Origin: Chromera velia | Taxonomy: Eukaryota > Sar > Chromeraceae | DNA: 64,000 nt | Direction: 5' to 3' | Assembly (NCBI GenBank): GCA_018398765.1 | Contig: JAHBMJ010005182.1 | Location: 64,001 to 128,000 of the forward strand | In this document: positions 63,907-64,000 of the stretch, one piece after another | Layout of the letters: each line of letters opens with the position of its first letter | How positions within the stretch are numbered: the first letter of the stretch is position 1 | Notes under the pieces: model-generated | The model's input: the letters and a program-made list of their open reading frames with translations, nothing else | Told to the model about the DNA's origin: nothing | Databases searched by the model: none | Made by a program: the position numbers and the translations under genes

Positions 63907-63940
<34 letters not shown>
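63882..63940 (+). repeat. GTGTGC/GT microsatellite in TBCC intron 4
   Basis: About seven GTGTGC units pass into a pure GT array. It follows the probable donor at 63868. Confidence 0.9.
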
Positions 63941-64000
63941 CCTGCTTGGCTTATTGGCTTTTGTGTTCCCTTCGTATCCTTAGCGACAGCGTCTCGTGTC

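Overview
This is a eukaryotic nuclear window. Every gene I could assemble is split by GT-AG introns, and the non-coding DNA is saturated with tri- and tetranucleotide microsatellites. Long microsatellite-filled introns, a bacterial-type membrane glucan synthase and very long Ser/Pro/Gln-rich proteins suggest a chromerid or related alveolate alga (Chromera velia is my best guess). That assignment is inference; no rRNA or organelle marker is present. Five multi-exon genes were reconstructed by joining exons so that splice sites and reading phase agree at every junction.

Layout. 1-6540: low-complexity DNA without a recognisable gene. 6545-8795 (-): a two-exon GH1 beta-glucosidase. 10197-15297 (+): an eight-exon OpgH/MdoH-type glucan glucosyltransferase. 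These two diverge from a shared 1.4-kb upstream region that contains a 331-bp GC-rich hAT-like MITE. 15298-25640: about 10 kb of microsatellite-rich DNA without a supported gene. 25640-40700: an AT-rich transposon island. It holds a 401-bp MITE with an 8-bp target duplication, an AT-rich foldback element split by a 6.2-kb Ty1/copia-type LTR retrotransposon (26723-32946), a 2.06-kb element with 19-bp inverted repeats, and more foldback and minisatellite elements. 40700-42936: microsatellite-rich spacer.

42937-47440 (-): a ten-exon TPR protein with a C-terminal membrane anchor. 48050-58671 (+): a nine-exon gene for a protein of about 2816 aa, largely disordered, with a central coiled coil and a possible GAS2-related (GAR-like) module. 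This pair also diverges. 60078-60749 (-): a 110-aa Tyr/Met/Gly/Pro-rich protein ending in CCGCC. 61542 to beyond the window end (+): tubulin-binding cofactor C (TBCC), incomplete at the right edge. This is a third divergent pair.

The glucan synthase and beta-glucosidase are plausibly linked in making and trimming a beta-glucan. TBCC and the possible GAR-like protein suggest microtubule functions in the right third. The most notable signals are the intron-bearing bacterial-type OpgH gene, the nested and datable transposon island with one exactly reconstructed empty site, a probable spliced intron joining gag to pol, and microsatellites grown from splice-site sequences.
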